The notes under the pieces: generated by a model
Told to the model about the DNA's origin: nothing
The model's database searches: none
The model's input: only the letters and a program-made list of their open reading frames with translations
Assembly: GCF_048569485.1 (NCBI RefSeq)
Contig: NW_027442067.1
Location: forward strand, 1-64,000
Direction: 5' to 3'
Origin: Anomaloglossus baeobatrachus
Lineage: Eukaryota; Chordata; Amphibia; Anura; Aromobatidae
Length of the DNA: 64,000 nucleotides
Part shown: positions 11,093 through 25,308 of the stretch, in pieces
Layout of the letters: each line of letters opens with the position of its first letter
Numbering within the stretch: the first letter of the stretch is position 1
Position numbers and translations under genes: made by a program

Positions 11093-11280
11093 ATCGCTTC
11101 TCGGCCTTTTGGCTAAGATCAAGTGTAGTATCTGTTCTTATCAGTTTAATATCTGATACGTCCCCTATCTGGGGACCATATATTAAATGGATTTTTAGAA
11201 CAGGGAGATGGAAAAAGAGCTTGCTCTGTCCACTCCACGCATTGACCTGGTATTGCAGTACCTCCAGGAACGGTGCACCC
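11093..11280 (+). ncRNA. RNU2: U2 snRNA, copy 8
   Basis: Standard 188-nt copy; flanking spacers standard. Confidence 0.98.
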
Positions 11281-12670
11281 CTTCTTAACCCAGTTTCCAA
11301 AAGCAGAACTCAATTCACCTGATTCATATTAGCCCGATTTAATGAATTGGAAGAAAGCATACGTCTTCATATGCACCTCAATTTGGCCCATTCACTTTTC
11401 ACACTTCCTCCTTTTGTTTTTTATCTTTCACACTTTTGACTTTCTTTATTCATCCAAATAGCAAACTCATCACCACTCAACCTGACCAACTCGGCTATGT
11501 CCCCGTGCTGCAGTTCTCTGTCTTATCTAGATCATTTGCAATTGAATGGAATAGATCCCTTTTGGACAAAGTGGATTCACCTGCTGCTGCAGTGACCACA
11601 GGTGTGATAACATCTAGAATTGGCATCTGGTGCGATCTCTCCGCTTCCACTCCAAAGAAAGTTACCTGTTTATTCCTATCATGCATTGGTTTTTGGGGTT
11701 TTCTTTGAGTAATGATGATCTCTTTAGTAGTCTGTTGGCGCCCTCTCCTGGAGGAATAGTTTGCTTGCTCTTGGACATTCTAAAAGAGAGGTCATGATAG
11801 ACATTGAGCTTCTGAGCTCAATTGGGGACAGTCATGGGTGATGAATGTTTGCAACCTACTGCGAAGCCTCATACCGCAATATAAGGAACGTCAAATACTA
11901 AGAAAGGGCGGCCTATGAAAGAATTACTACTTTCAATAAGTACACTTAAACGGCTAATTGGGAATAGAAAAACTGTAAAAAGCCCTCTGAGAAAGCCCCC
12001 CTCTAACCTTTGATAGTAAGCTTTTCTGTAGTCTGCCTGTTGATGTATTTTCCGTTTGAACTGTGCACAACATGAAGAGACGGAACACTGGCGGCTTGTC
12101 ACAATGCCCCCCGATGACATCACAATAGCGCTGCTGCCTAGAAAACAAGCTGCGCAGAAGAAGTTGTTCTTTGGGTGGGAGGGTGGGCTAGTGGAAGGAG
12201 GGGGCAATCTCTTTTTTTCCCGGGTGGTAGGGGGATGACAGGAGAAGGGAAGCGGGTGGTGAGAAAGGTACAGAGGGCAGGGTTTGGGGGCTGGGAAGGA
12301 AAGGGAAAAGATTAGGGTTTGGGGATGATGAAAGGGCTTTCTACGGGTAAGGATGGCAAAGGGTGGCAGTGACGGAAAGTCAGGCAACCTGTCCTGTCCG
12401 TCTTTTTGTATCGTGAATTGGAAAGACTGCAAGGGGGAGGGGAGTTGCTTGCGCCCTAAAGGAGGAGTTATTCAGATTCATTGCAGTGGGCGGCGGCTGC
12501 AAAACGCACCATTCTTCTTGTTTTGGCTCTGCAAAGCAGCCTTTTCAAGGGTTGGCTTGGGTGACAAAATGTCTTGTGTAGGCGTGGGTTTGTCTCCCTC
12601 TCGCTCTCTCTCCCTAAGATGTGTCCGGCATAGGCCAGGGTGCCACTCGAGGCCCAAACCAATTCTGGTT

Positions 12671-12858
12671 ATCGCTTCTCGGCCTTTTGGCTAAGATCAA
12701 GTGTAGTATCTGTTCTTATCAGTTTAATATCTGATACGTCCCCTATCTGGGGACCATATATTAAATGGATTTTTAGAACAGGGAGATGGAAAAAGAGCTT
12801 GCTCTGTCCACTCCACGCATTGACCTGGTATTGCAGTACCTCCAGGAACGGTGCACCC
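12671..12858 (+). ncRNA. RNU2: U2 snRNA, copy 9
   Basis: Standard 188-nt copy; flanking spacers standard. Confidence 0.98.
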
Positions 12859-14248
12859 CTTCTTAACCCAGTTTCCAAAAGCAGAACTCAATTCACCTGA
12901 TTCATATTAGCCCGATTTAATGAATTGGAAGAAAGCATACGTCTTCATATGCACCTCAATTTGGCCCATTCACTTTTCACACTTCCTCCTTTTGTTTTTT
13001 ATCTTTCACACTTTTGACTTTCTTTATTCATCCAAATAGCAAACTCATCACCACTCAACCTGACCAACTCGGCTATGTCCCCGTGCTGCAGTTCTCTGTC
13101 TTATCTAGATCATTTGCAATTGAATGGAATAGATCCCTTTTGGACAAAGTGGATTCACCTGCTGCTGCAGTGACCACAGGTGTGATAACATCTAGAATTG
13201 GCATCTGGTGCGATCTCTCCGCTTCCACTCCAAAGAAAGTTACCTGTTTATTCCTATCATGCATTGGTTTTTGGGGTTTTCTTTGAGTAATGATGATCTC
13301 TTTAGTAGTCTGTTGGCGCCCTCTCCTGGAGGAATAGTTTGCTTGCTCTTGGACATTCTAAAAGAGAGGTCATGATAGACATTGAGCTTCTGAGCTCAAT
13401 TGGGGACAGTCATGGGTGATGAATGTTTGCAACCTACTGCGAAGCCTCATACCGCAATATAAGGAACGTCAAATACTAAGAAAGGGCGGCCTATGAAAGA
13501 ATTACTACTTTCAATAAGTACACTTAAACGGCTAATTGGGAATAGAAAAACTGTAAAAAGCCCTCTGAGAAAGCCCCCCTCTAACCTTTGATAGTAAGCT
13601 TTTCTGTAGTCTGCCTGTTGATGTATTTTCCGTTTGAACTGTGCACAACATGAAGAGACGGAACACTGGCGGCTTGTCACAATGCCCCCCGATGACATCA
13701 CAATAGCGCTGCTGCCTAGAAAACAAGCTGCGCAGAAGAAGTTGTTCTTTGGGTGGGAGGGTGGGCTAGTGGAAGGAGGGGGCAATCTCTTTTTTTCCCG
13801 GGTGGTAGGGGGATGACAGGAGAAGGGAAGCGGGTGGTGAGAAAGGTACAGAGGGCAGGGTTTGGGGGCTGGGAAGGAAAGGGAAAAGATTAGGGTTTGG
13901 GGATGATGAAAGGGCTTTCTACGGGTAAGGATGGCAAAGGGTGGCAGTGACGGAAAGTCAGGCAACCTGTCCTGTCCGTCTTTTTGTATCGTGAATTGGA
14001 AAGACTGCAAGGGGGAGGGGAGTTGCTTGCGCCCTAAAGGAGGAGTTATTCAGATTCATTGCAGTGGGCGGCGGCTGCAAAACGCACCATTCTTCTTGTT
14101 TTGGCTCTGCAAAGCAGCCTTTTCAAGGGTTGGCTTGGGTGACAAAATGTCTTGTGTAGGCGTGGGTTTGTCTCCCTCTCGCTCTCTCTCCCTAAGATGT
14201 GTCCGGCATAGGCCAGGGTGCCACTCGAGGCCCAAACCAATTCTGGTT

Positions 14249-14436
14249 ATCGCTTCTCGGCCTTTTGGCTAAGATCAAGTGTAGTATCTGTTCTTATCAG
14301 TTTAATATCTGATACGTCCCCTATCTGGGGACCATATATTAAATGGATTTTTAGAACAGGGAGATGGAAAAAGAGCTTGCTCTGTCCACTCCACGCATTG
14401 ACCTGGTATTGCAGTACCTCCAGGAACGGTGCACCC
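14249..14436 (+). ncRNA. RNU2: U2 snRNA, copy 10
   Basis: Standard 188-nt copy; flanking spacers standard. Confidence 0.98.
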
Positions 14437-15826
14437 CTTCTTAACCCAGTTTCCAAAAGCAGAACTCAATTCACCTGATTCATATTAGCCCGATTTAATG
14501 AATTGGAAGAAAGCATACGTCTTCATATGCACCTCAATTTGGCCCATTCACTTTTCACACTTCCTCCTTTTGTTTTTTATCTTTCACACTTTTGACTTTC
14601 TTTATTCATCCAAATAGCAAACTCATCACCACTCAACCTGACCAACTCGGCTATGTCCCCGTGCTGCAGTTCTCTGTCTTATCTAGATCATTTGCAATTG
14701 AATGGAATAGATCCCTTTTGGACAAAGTGGATTCACCTGCTGCTGCAGTGACCACAGGTGTGATAACATCTAGAATTGGCATCTGGTGCGATCTCTCCGC
14801 TTCCACTCCAAAGAAAGTTACCTGTTTATTCCTATCATGCATTGGTTTTTGGGGTTTTCTTTGAGTAATGATGATCTCTTTAGTAGTCTGTTGGCGCCCT
14901 CTCCTGGAGGAATAGTTTGCTTGCTCTTGGACATTCTAAAAGAGAGGTCATGATAGACATTGAGCTTCTGAGCTCAATTGGGGACAGTCATGGGTGATGA
15001 ATGTTTGCAACCTACTGCGAAGCCTCATACCGCAATATAAGGAACGTCAAATACTAAGAAAGGGCGGCCTATGAAAGAATTACTACTTTCAATAAGTACA
15101 CTTAAACGGCTAATTGGGAATAGAAAAACTGTAAAAAGCCCTCTGAGAAAGCCCCCCTCTAACCTTTGATAGTAAGCTTTTCTGTAGTCTGCCTGTTGAT
15201 GTATTTTCCGTTTGAACTGTGCACAACATGAAGAGACGGAACACTGGCGGCTTGTCACAATGCCCCCCGATGACATCACAATAGCGCTGCTGCCTAGAAA
15301 ACAAGCTGCGCAGAAGAAGTTGTTCTTTGGGTGGGAGGGTGGGCTAGTGGAAGGAGGGGGCAATCTCTTTTTTTCCCGGGTGGTAGGGGGATGACAGGAG
15401 AAGGGAAGCGGGTGGTGAGAAAGGTACAGAGGGCAGGGTTTGGGGGCTGGGAAGGAAAGGGAAAAGATTAGGGTTTGGGGATGATGAAAGGGCTTTCTAC
15501 GGGTAAGGATGGCAAAGGGTGGCAGTGACGGAAAGTCAGGCAACCTGTCCTGTCCGTCTTTTTGTATCGTGAATTGGAAAGACTGCAAGGGGGAGGGGAG
15601 TTGCTTGCGCCCTAAAGGAGGAGTTATTCAGATTCATTGCAGTGGGCGGCGGCTGCAAAACGCACCATTCTTCTTGTTTTGGCTCTGCAAAGCAGCCTTT
15701 TCAAGGGTTGGCTTGGGTGACAAAATGTCTTGTGTAGGCGTGGGTTTGTCTCCCTCTCGCTCTCTCTCCCTAAGATGTGTCCGGCATAGGCCAGGGTGCC
15801 ACTCGAGGCCCAAACCAATTCTGGTT

Positions 15827-16014
15827 ATCGCTTCTCGGCCTTTTGGCTAAGATCAAGTGTAGTATCTGTTCTTATCAGTTTAATATCTGATACGTCCCCT
15901 ATCTGGGGACCATATATTAAATGGATTTTTAGAACAGGGAGATGGAAAAAGAGCTTGCTCTGTCCACTCCACGCATTGACCTGGTATTGCAGTACCTCCA
16001 GGAACGGTGCACCC
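15827..16014 (+). ncRNA. RNU2: U2 snRNA, copy 11
   Basis: Standard 188-nt copy. The spacer behind it carries a single T-to-C change at 16606, away from any promoter element. Confidence 0.98.
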
Positions 16015-17404
16015 CTTCTTAACCCAGTTTCCAAAAGCAGAACTCAATTCACCTGATTCATATTAGCCCGATTTAATGAATTGGAAGAAAGCATACGTCT
16101 TCATATGCACCTCAATTTGGCCCATTCACTTTTCACACTTCCTCCTTTTGTTTTTTATCTTTCACACTTTTGACTTTCTTTATTCATCCAAATAGCAAAC
16201 TCATCACCACTCAACCTGACCAACTCGGCTATGTCCCCGTGCTGCAGTTCTCTGTCTTATCTAGATCATTTGCAATTGAATGGAATAGATCCCTTTTGGA
16301 CAAAGTGGATTCACCTGCTGCTGCAGTGACCACAGGTGTGATAACATCTAGAATTGGCATCTGGTGCGATCTCTCCGCTTCCACTCCAAAGAAAGTTACC
16401 TGTTTATTCCTATCATGCATTGGTTTTTGGGGTTTTCTTTGAGTAATGATGATCTCTTTAGTAGTCTGTTGGCGCCCTCTCCTGGAGGAATAGTTTGCTT
16501 GCTCTTGGACATTCTAAAAGAGAGGTCATGATAGACATTGAGCTTCTGAGCTCAATTGGGGACAGTCATGGGTGATGAATGTTTGCAACCTACTGCGAAG
16601 CCTCACACCGCAATATAAGGAACGTCAAATACTAAGAAAGGGCGGCCTATGAAAGAATTACTACTTTCAATAAGTACACTTAAACGGCTAATTGGGAATA
16701 GAAAAACTGTAAAAAGCCCTCTGAGAAAGCCCCCCTCTAACCTTTGATAGTAAGCTTTTCTGTAGTCTGCCTGTTGATGTATTTTCCGTTTGAACTGTGC
16801 ACAACATGAAGAGACGGAACACTGGCGGCTTGTCACAATGCCCCCCGATGACATCACAATAGCGCTGCTGCCTAGAAAACAAGCTGCGCAGAAGAAGTTG
16901 TTCTTTGGGTGGGAGGGTGGGCTAGTGGAAGGAGGGGGCAATCTCTTTTTTTCCCGGGTGGTAGGGGGATGACAGGAGAAGGGAAGCGGGTGGTGAGAAA
17001 GGTACAGAGGGCAGGGTTTGGGGGCTGGGAAGGAAAGGGAAAAGATTAGGGTTTGGGGATGATGAAAGGGCTTTCTACGGGTAAGGATGGCAAAGGGTGG
17101 CAGTGACGGAAAGTCAGGCAACCTGTCCTGTCCGTCTTTTTGTATCGTGAATTGGAAAGACTGCAAGGGGGAGGGGAGTTGCTTGCGCCCTAAAGGAGGA
17201 GTTATTCAGATTCATTGCAGTGGGCGGCGGCTGCAAAACGCACCATTCTTCTTGTTTTGGCTCTGCAAAGCAGCCTTTTCAAGGGTTGGCTTGGGTGACA
17301 AAATGTCTTGTGTAGGCGTGGGTTTGTCTCCCTCTCGCTCTCTCTCCCTAAGATGTGTCCGGCATAGGCCAGGGTGCCACTCGAGGCCCAAACCAATTCT
17401 GGTT

Positions 17405-17592
17405 ATCGCTTCTCGGCCTTTTGGCTAAGATCAAGTGTAGTATCTGTTCTTATCAGTTTAATATCTGATACGTCCCCTATCTGGGGACCATATATTAAAT
17501 GGATTTTTAGAACAGGGAGATGGAAAAAGAGCTTGCTCTGTCCACTCCACGCATTGACCTGGTATTGCAGTACCTCCAGGAACGGTGCACCC
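17405..17592 (+). ncRNA. RNU2: U2 snRNA, copy 12
   Basis: Standard 188-nt copy. The spacer behind it has one extra G in a G run near 18557-18561, which sets the 1579-bp distance to copy 13. Confidence 0.98.
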
Positions 17593-18983
17593 CTTCTTAA
17601 CCCAGTTTCCAAAAGCAGAACTCAATTCACCTGATTCATATTAGCCCGATTTAATGAATTGGAAGAAAGCATACGTCTTCATATGCACCTCAATTTGGCC
17701 CATTCACTTTTCACACTTCCTCCTTTTGTTTTTTATCTTTCACACTTTTGACTTTCTTTATTCATCCAAATAGCAAACTCATCACCACTCAACCTGACCA
17801 ACTCGGCTATGTCCCCGTGCTGCAGTTCTCTGTCTTATCTAGATCATTTGCAATTGAATGGAATAGATCCCTTTTGGACAAAGTGGATTCACCTGCTGCT
17901 GCAGTGACCACAGGTGTGATAACATCTAGAATTGGCATCTGGTGCGATCTCTCCGCTTCCACTCCAAAGAAAGTTACCTGTTTATTCCTATCATGCATTG
18001 GTTTTTGGGGTTTTCTTTGAGTAATGATGATCTCTTTAGTAGTCTGTTGGCGCCCTCTCCTGGAGGAATAGTTTGCTTGCTCTTGGACATTCTAAAAGAG
18101 AGGTCATGATAGACATTGAGCTTCTGAGCTCAATTGGGGACAGTCATGGGTGATGAATGTTTGCAACCTACTGCGAAGCCTCATACCGCAATATAAGGAA
18201 CGTCAAATACTAAGAAAGGGCGGCCTATGAAAGAATTACTACTTTCAATAAGTACACTTAAACGGCTAATTGGGAATAGAAAAACTGTAAAAAGCCCTCT
18301 GAGAAAGCCCCCCTCTAACCTTTGATAGTAAGCTTTTCTGTAGTCTGCCTGTTGATGTATTTTCCGTTTGAACTGTGCACAACATGAAGAGACGGAACAC
18401 TGGCGGCTTGTCACAATGCCCCCCGATGACATCACAATAGCGCTGCTGCCTAGAAAACAAGCTGCGCAGAAGAAGTTGTTCTTTGGGTGGGAGGGTGGGC
18501 TAGTGGAAGGAGGGGGCAATCTCTTTTTTTCCCGGGTGGTAGGGGGATGACAGGAGAAGGGGAAGCGGGTGGTGAGAAAGGTACAGAGGGCAGGGTTTGG
18601 GGGCTGGGAAGGAAAGGGAAAAGATTAGGGTTTGGGGATGATGAAAGGGCTTTCTACGGGTAAGGATGGCAAAGGGTGGCAGTGACGGAAAGTCAGGCAA
18701 CCTGTCCTGTCCGTCTTTTTGTATCGTGAATTGGAAAGACTGCAAGGGGGAGGGGAGTTGCTTGCGCCCTAAAGGAGGAGTTATTCAGATTCATTGCAGT
18801 GGGCGGCGGCTGCAAAACGCACCATTCTTCTTGTTTTGGCTCTGCAAAGCAGCCTTTTCAAGGGTTGGCTTGGGTGACAAAATGTCTTGTGTAGGCGTGG
18901 GTTTGTCTCCCTCTCGCTCTCTCTCCCTAAGATGTGTCCGGCATAGGCCAGGGTGCCACTCGAGGCCCAAACCAATTCTGGTT

Positions 18984-19171
18984 ATCGCTTCTCGGCCTTT
19001 TGGCTAAGATCAAGTGTAGTATCTGTTCTTATCAGTTTAATATCTGATACGTCCCCTATCTGGGGACCATATATTAAATGGATTTTTAGAACAGGGAGAT
19101 GGAAAAAGAGCTTGCTCTGTCCACTCCACGCATTGACCTGGTATTGCAGTACCTCCAGGAACGGTGCACCC
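18984..19171 (+). ncRNA. RNU2: U2 snRNA, copy 13
   Basis: Standard 188-nt copy; upstream promoter elements standard. Confidence 0.98.
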
Positions 19172-20561
19172 CTTCTTAACCCAGTTTCCAAAAGCAGAAC
19201 TCAATTCACCTGATTCATATTAGCCCGATTTAATGAATTGGAAGAAAGCATACGTCTTCATATGCACCTCAATTTGGCCCATTCACTTTTCACACTTCCT
19301 CCTTTTGTTTTTTATCTTTCACACTTTTGACTTTCTTTATTCATCCAAATAGCAAACTCATCACCACTCAACCTGACCAACTCGGCTATGTCCCCGTGCT
19401 GCAGTTCTCTGTCTTATCTAGATCATTTGCAATTGAATGGAATAGATCCCTTTTGGACAAAGTGGATTCACCTGCTGCTGCAGTGACCACAGGTGTGATA
19501 ACATCTAGAATTGGCATCTGGTGCGATCTCTCCGCTTCCACTCCAAAGAAAGTTACCTGTTTATTCCTATCATGCATTGGTTTTTGGGGTTTTCTTTGAG
19601 TAATGATGATCTCTTTAGTAGTCTGTTGGCGCCCTCTCCTGGAGGAATAGTTTGCTTGCTCTTGGACATTCTAAAAGAGAGGTCATGATAGACATTGAGC
19701 TTCTGAGCTCAATTGGGGACAGTCATGGGTGATGAATGTTTGCAACCTACTGCGAAGCCTCATACCGCAATATAAGGAACGTCAAATACTAAGAAAGGGC
19801 GGCCTATGAAAGAATTACTACTTTCAATAAGTACACTTAAACGGCTAATTGGGAATAGAAAAACTGTAAAAAGCCCTCTGAGAAAGCCCCCCTCTAACCT
19901 TTGATAGTAAGCTTTTCTGTAGTCTGCCTGTTGATGTATTTTCCGTTTGAACTGTGCACAACATGAAGAGACGGAACACTGGCGGCTTGTCACAATGCCC
20001 CCCGATGACATCACAATAGCGCTGCTGCCTAGAAAACAAGCTGCGCAGAAGAAGTTGTTCTTTGGGTGGGAGGGTGGGCTAGTGGAAGGAGGGGGCAATC
20101 TCTTTTTTTCCCGGGTGGTAGGGGGATGACAGGAGAAGGGAAGCGGGTGGTGAGAAAGGTACAGAGGGCAGGGTTTGGGGGCTGGGAAGGAAAGGGAAAA
20201 GATTAGGGTTTGGGGATGATGAAAGGGCTTTCTACGGGTAAGGATGGCAAAGGGTGGCAGTGACGGAAAGTCAGGCAACCTGTCCTGTCCGTCTTTTTGT
20301 ATCGTGAATTGGAAAGACTGCAAGGGGGAGGGGAGTTGCTTGCGCCCTAAAGGAGGAGTTATTCAGATTCATTGCAGTGGGCGGCGGCTGCAAAACGCAC
20401 CATTCTTCTTGTTTTGGCTCTGCAAAGCAGCCTTTTCAAGGGTTGGCTTGGGTGACAAAATGTCTTGTGTAGGCGTGGGTTTGTCTCCCTCTCGCTCTCT
20501 CTCCCTAAGATGTGTCCGGCATAGGCCAGGGTGCCACTCGAGGCCCAAACCAATTCTGGTT

Positions 20562-20749
20562 ATCGCTTCTCGGCCTTTTGGCTAAGATCAAGTGTAGTAT
20601 CTGTTCTTATCAGTTTAATATCTGATACGTCCCCTATCTGGGGACCATATATTAAATGGATTTTTAGAACAGGGAGATGGAAAAAGAGCTTGCTCTGTCC
20701 ACTCCACGCATTGACCTGGTATTGCAGTACCTCCAGGAACGGTGCACCC
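20562..20749 (+). ncRNA. RNU2: U2 snRNA, copy 14
   Basis: Standard 188-nt copy. Its own promoter is standard. The distal part of the following spacer, which serves copy 15, is altered near 21905 and 21980-21996. Confidence 0.98.
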
Positions 20750-22138
20750 CTTCTTAACCCAGTTTCCAAAAGCAGAACTCAATTCACCTGATTCATATTA
20801 GCCCGATTTAATGAATTGGAAGAAAGCATACGTCTTCATATGCACCTCAATTTGGCCCATTCACTTTTCACACTTCCTCCTTTTGTTTTTTATCTTTCAC
20901 ACTTTTGACTTTCTTTATTCATCCAAATAGCAAACTCATCACCACTCAACCTGACCAACTCGGCTATGTCCCCGTGCTGCAGTTCTCTGTCTTATCTAGA
21001 TCATTTGCAATTGAATGGAATAGATCCCTTTTGGACAAAGTGGATTCACCTGCTGCTGCAGTGACCACAGGTGTGATAACATCTAGAATTGGCATCTGGT
21101 GCGATCTCTCCGCTTCCACTCCAAAGAAAGTTACCTGTTTATTCCTATCATGCATTGGTTTTTGGGGTTTTCTTTGAGTAATGATGATCTCTTTAGTAGT
21201 CTGTTGGCGCCCTCTCCTGGAGGAATAGTTTGCTTGCTCTTGGACATTCTAAAAGAGAGGTCATGATAGACATTGAGCTTCTGAGCTCAATTGGGGACAG
21301 TCATGGGTGATGAATGTTTGCAACCTACTGCGAAGCCTCATACCGCAATATAAGGAACGTCAAATACTAAGAAAGGGCGGCCTATGAAAGAATTACTACT
21401 TTCAATAAGTACACTTAAACGGCTAATTGGGAATAGAAAAACTGTAAAAAGCCCTCTGAGAAAGCCCCCCTCTAACCTTTGATAGTAAGCTTTTCTGTAG
21501 TCTGCCTGTTGATGTATTTTCCGTTTGAACTGTGCACAACATGAAGAGACGGAACACTGGCGGCTTGTCACAATGCCCCCCGATGACATCACAATAGCGC
21601 TGCTGCCTAGAAAACAAGCTGCGCAGAAGAAGTTGTTCTTTGGGTGGGAGGGTGGGCTAGTGGAAGGAGGGGGCAATCTCTTTTTTTCCCGGGTGGTAGG
21701 GGGATGACAGGAGAAGGGAAGCGGGTGGTGAGAAAGGTACAGAGGGCAGGGTTTGGGGGCTGGGAAGGAAAGGGAAAAGATTAGGGTTTGGGGATGATGA
21801 AAGGGCTTTCTACGGGTAAGGATGGCAAAGGGTGGCAGTGACGGAAAGTCAGGCAACCTGTCCTGTCCGTCTTTTTGTATCGTGAATTGGAAAGACTGCA
21901 AGGGGGAGGGAGTTGCTTGCGCCCTAAAGGAGGAGTTATTCAGATTCATTGCAGTGGGCGGCGGCTGCAAAACGCACCATTCTCTTGTTTTGTGCTCTGC
22001 AAAGCAGCCTTTTCAAGGGTTGGCTTGGGTGACAAAATGTCTTGTGTAGGCGTGGGTTTGTCTCCCTCTCGCTCTCTCTCCCTAAGATGTGTCCGGCATA
22101 GGCCAGGGTGCCACTCGAGGCCCAAACCAATTCTGGTT

Positions 22139-22326
22139 ATCGCTTCTCGGCCTTTTGGCTAAGATCAAGTGTAGTATCTGTTCTTATCAGTTTAATATCT
22201 GATACGTCCCCTATCTGGGGACCATATATTAAATGGATTTTTAGAACAGGGAGATGGAAAAAGAGCTTGCTCTGTCCACTCCACGCATTGACCTGGTATT
22301 GCAGTACCTCCAGGAACGGTGCATCC
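22139..22326 (+). ncRNA. RNU2: U2 snRNA, copy 15 (3' end variant)
   Basis: Standard through the 3' stem-loops, but the last bases read GCATCC instead of GCACCC (T at 22324). The flank right behind is changed: a CTTCTTAACC-type piece is duplicated, which moves the 3' box 10 bp further out, to 22349-22363. The upstream DSE area also carries small indels (one G lost near 21905, a T lost and a T gained at 21980-21996). The PSE-like element is intact. The RNA body should fold normally; 3' processing could differ. Confidence 0.93.
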
Positions 22327-23725
22327 ACTTCTTAACCCTTCTTAACCAGTTTCCAAAAGCAGAACTCAATTCACCTGATTCATATTAGCCGATTTAATGA
22401 ATTGGAAGAAAGCATACGTCTTCATATGCACCTCAATTTGGCCCATTCACTTTTCACACTTCCTCCTTTTGTTTTTTATCTTTCACACTTTTGACTTTCT
22501 TTATTCATCCAAATAGCAAACTCATCACCACTCAACCTGACCAACTCGGCTATGTCCCCGTGCTGCAGTTCTCTGTCTTATCTAGATCATTTGCAATTGA
22601 ATGGAATAGATCCCTTTTGGACAAAGTGGATTCACCTGCTGCTGCAGTGACCACAGGTGTGATAACATCTAGAATTGGCATCTGGTGCGATCTCTCCGCT
22701 TCCACTCCAAAGAAAGTTACCTGTTTATTCCTATCATGCATTGGTTTTTGGGGTTTTCTTTGAGTAATGATGATCTCTTTAGTAGTCTGTTGGCGCCCTC
22801 TCCTGGAGGAATAGTTTGCTTGCTCTTGGACATTCTAAAAGAGAGGTCATGATAGACATTGAGCTTCTGAGCTCAATTGGGGACAGTCATGGGTGATGAA
22901 TGTTTGCAACCTACTGCGAAGCCTCATACCGCAATATAAGGAACGTCAAATACTAAGAAAGGGCGGCCTATGAAAGAATTACTACTTTCAATAAGTACAC
23001 TTAAACGGCTAATTGGGAATAGAAAAACTGTAAAAAGCCCTCTGAGAAAGCCCCCCTCTAACCTTTGATAGTAAGCTTTTCTGTAGTCTGCCTGTTGATG
23101 TATTTTCCGTTTGAACTGTGCACAACATGAAGAGACGGAACACTGGCGGCTTGTCACAATGCCCCCCGATGACATCACAATAGCGCTGCTGCCTAGAAAA
23201 CAAGCTGCGCAGAAGAAGTTGTTCTTTGGGTGGGAGGGTGGGCTAGTGGAAGGAGGGGGCAATCTCTTTTTTTCCCGGGTGGTAGGGGGATGACAGGAGA
23301 AGGGAAGCGGGTGGTGAGAAAGGTACAGAGGGCAGGGTTTGGGGGCTGGGAAGGAAAGGGAAAAGATTAGGGTTTGGGGATGATGAAAGGGCTTTCTACG
23401 GGTAAGGATGGCAAAGGGTGGCAGTGACGGAAAGTCAGGCAACCTGTCCTGTCCGTCTTTTTGTATCGTGAATTGGAAAGACTGCAAGGGGGAGGGGAGT
23501 TGCTTGCGCCCTAAAGGAGGAGTTATTCAGATTCATTGCAGTGGGCGGCGGCTGCAAAACGCACCATTCTTCTTGTTTTGGCTCTGCAAAGCAGCCTTTT
23601 CAAGGGTTGGCTTGGGTGACAAAATGTCTTGTGTAGGCGTGGGTTTGTCTCCCTCTCGCTCTCTCTCCCTAAGATGTGTCCGGCATAGGCCAGGGTGCCA
23701 CTCGAGGCCCAAACCAATTCTGGTT

Positions 23726-23913
23726 ATCGCTTCTCGGCCTTTTGGCTAAGATCAAGTGTAGTATCTGTTCTTATCAGTTTAATATCTGATACGTCCCCTA
23801 TCTGGGGACCATATATTAAATGGATTTTTAGAACAGGGAGATGGAAAAAGAGCTTGCTCTGTCCACTCCACGCATTGACCTGGTATTGCAGTACCTCCAG
23901 GAACGGTGCACCC
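23726..23913 (+). ncRNA. RNU2: U2 snRNA, copy 16
   Basis: Standard 188-nt copy with standard promoter. The spacer behind it is unusually rich in small changes (24455-25303). Confidence 0.97.
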
Positions 23914-25308
23914 CTTCTTAACCCAGTTTCCAAAAGCAGAACTCAATTCACCTGATTCATATTAGCCCGATTTAATGAATTGGAAGAAAGCATACGTCTT
24001 CATATGCACCTCAATTTGGCCCATTCACTTTTCACACTTCCTCCTTTTGTTTTTTATCTTTCACACTTTTGACTTTCTTTATTCATCCAAATAGCAAACT
24101 CATCACCACTCAACCTGACCAACTCGGCTATGTCCCCGTGCTGCAGTTCTCTGTCTTATCTAGATCATTTGCAATTGAATGGAATAGATCCCTTTTGGAC
24201 AAAGTGGATTCACCTGCTGCTGCAGTGACCACAGGTGTGATAACATCTAGAATTGGCATCTGGTGCGATCTCTCCGCTTCCACTCCAAAGAAAGTTACCT
24301 GTTTATTCCTATCATGCATTGGTTTTTGGGGTTTTCTTTGAGTAATGATGATCTCTTTAGTAGTCTGTTGGCGCCCTCTCCTGGAGGAATAGTTTGCTTG
24401 CTCTTGGACATTCTAAAAGAGAGGTCATGATAGACATTGAGCTTCTGAGCTCAATTGGGGGACAGTCCATGGGTGATGAATGTTTGCAACCTACTGCGAA
24501 GCCTCATACCGCAATATAAGGAACGTCAAATACTAAGAAAGGGGCGGCCTATGAAAGAATTACTACTTTCAATAAGTACACTTAAACGGCTAATTGGGAA
24601 TAGAAAAACTGTAAAAAGCCCTCTGAGAAAGCCCCCCTCTAACCTTTGATAGTAAGCTTTTCTGTAGTCTGCCTGTTGATGTATTTTCCGTTTGAACTGT
24701 GCACAACATGAAGAGACGGAACACTGGCGGCTTGTCACAATGCCCCCCGATGACATCACAATAGCGCTGCTGCCTAGAAAACAAGCTGCGCAGAAGAAGT
24801 TGTTCTTTGGGTGGGAGGGTGGGCTAGTGGAAGGAGGGGGCAATCTCTTTTTTTCCCCGGGTGGTAGGGGGATGACAGGAGAAGGGAAGCGGGTGGTGAG
24901 AAAGGTACAGAGGGCAGGGTTTGGGGGCTGGGAAGGAAAGGGAAAAGATTAGGGTTGGGGGATGATGAAAGGGCTTTCTACGGGTAAGGATGGCAAAGGG
25001 TGGCAGTGACGGAAAGTCAGGCAACCTGTCCTGTCCGTCTTTTTGTATCGTGAATTGGAAAGACTGCAAGGGGGAGGGGAGTTGCTTGCGCCCTAAAGGA
25101 GGAGTTATTCAGATTCATTGCAGTGGGCGGCGGCTGCAAAACGCACCATTCTTCTTGTTTTGGCTCTGCAAAGCAGCCTTTTCAAGGGTTGGCTTGGGTG
25201 ACAAAATGTCTTGTGTAGGCGTGGGTTTGTCTCCCTCTCGCTCTCTCTCCCTAAGATGTGTCCGGCATAGGCCAGGGGTGCCACTCGAGGCCCAAACCAA
25301 TTATGGTT

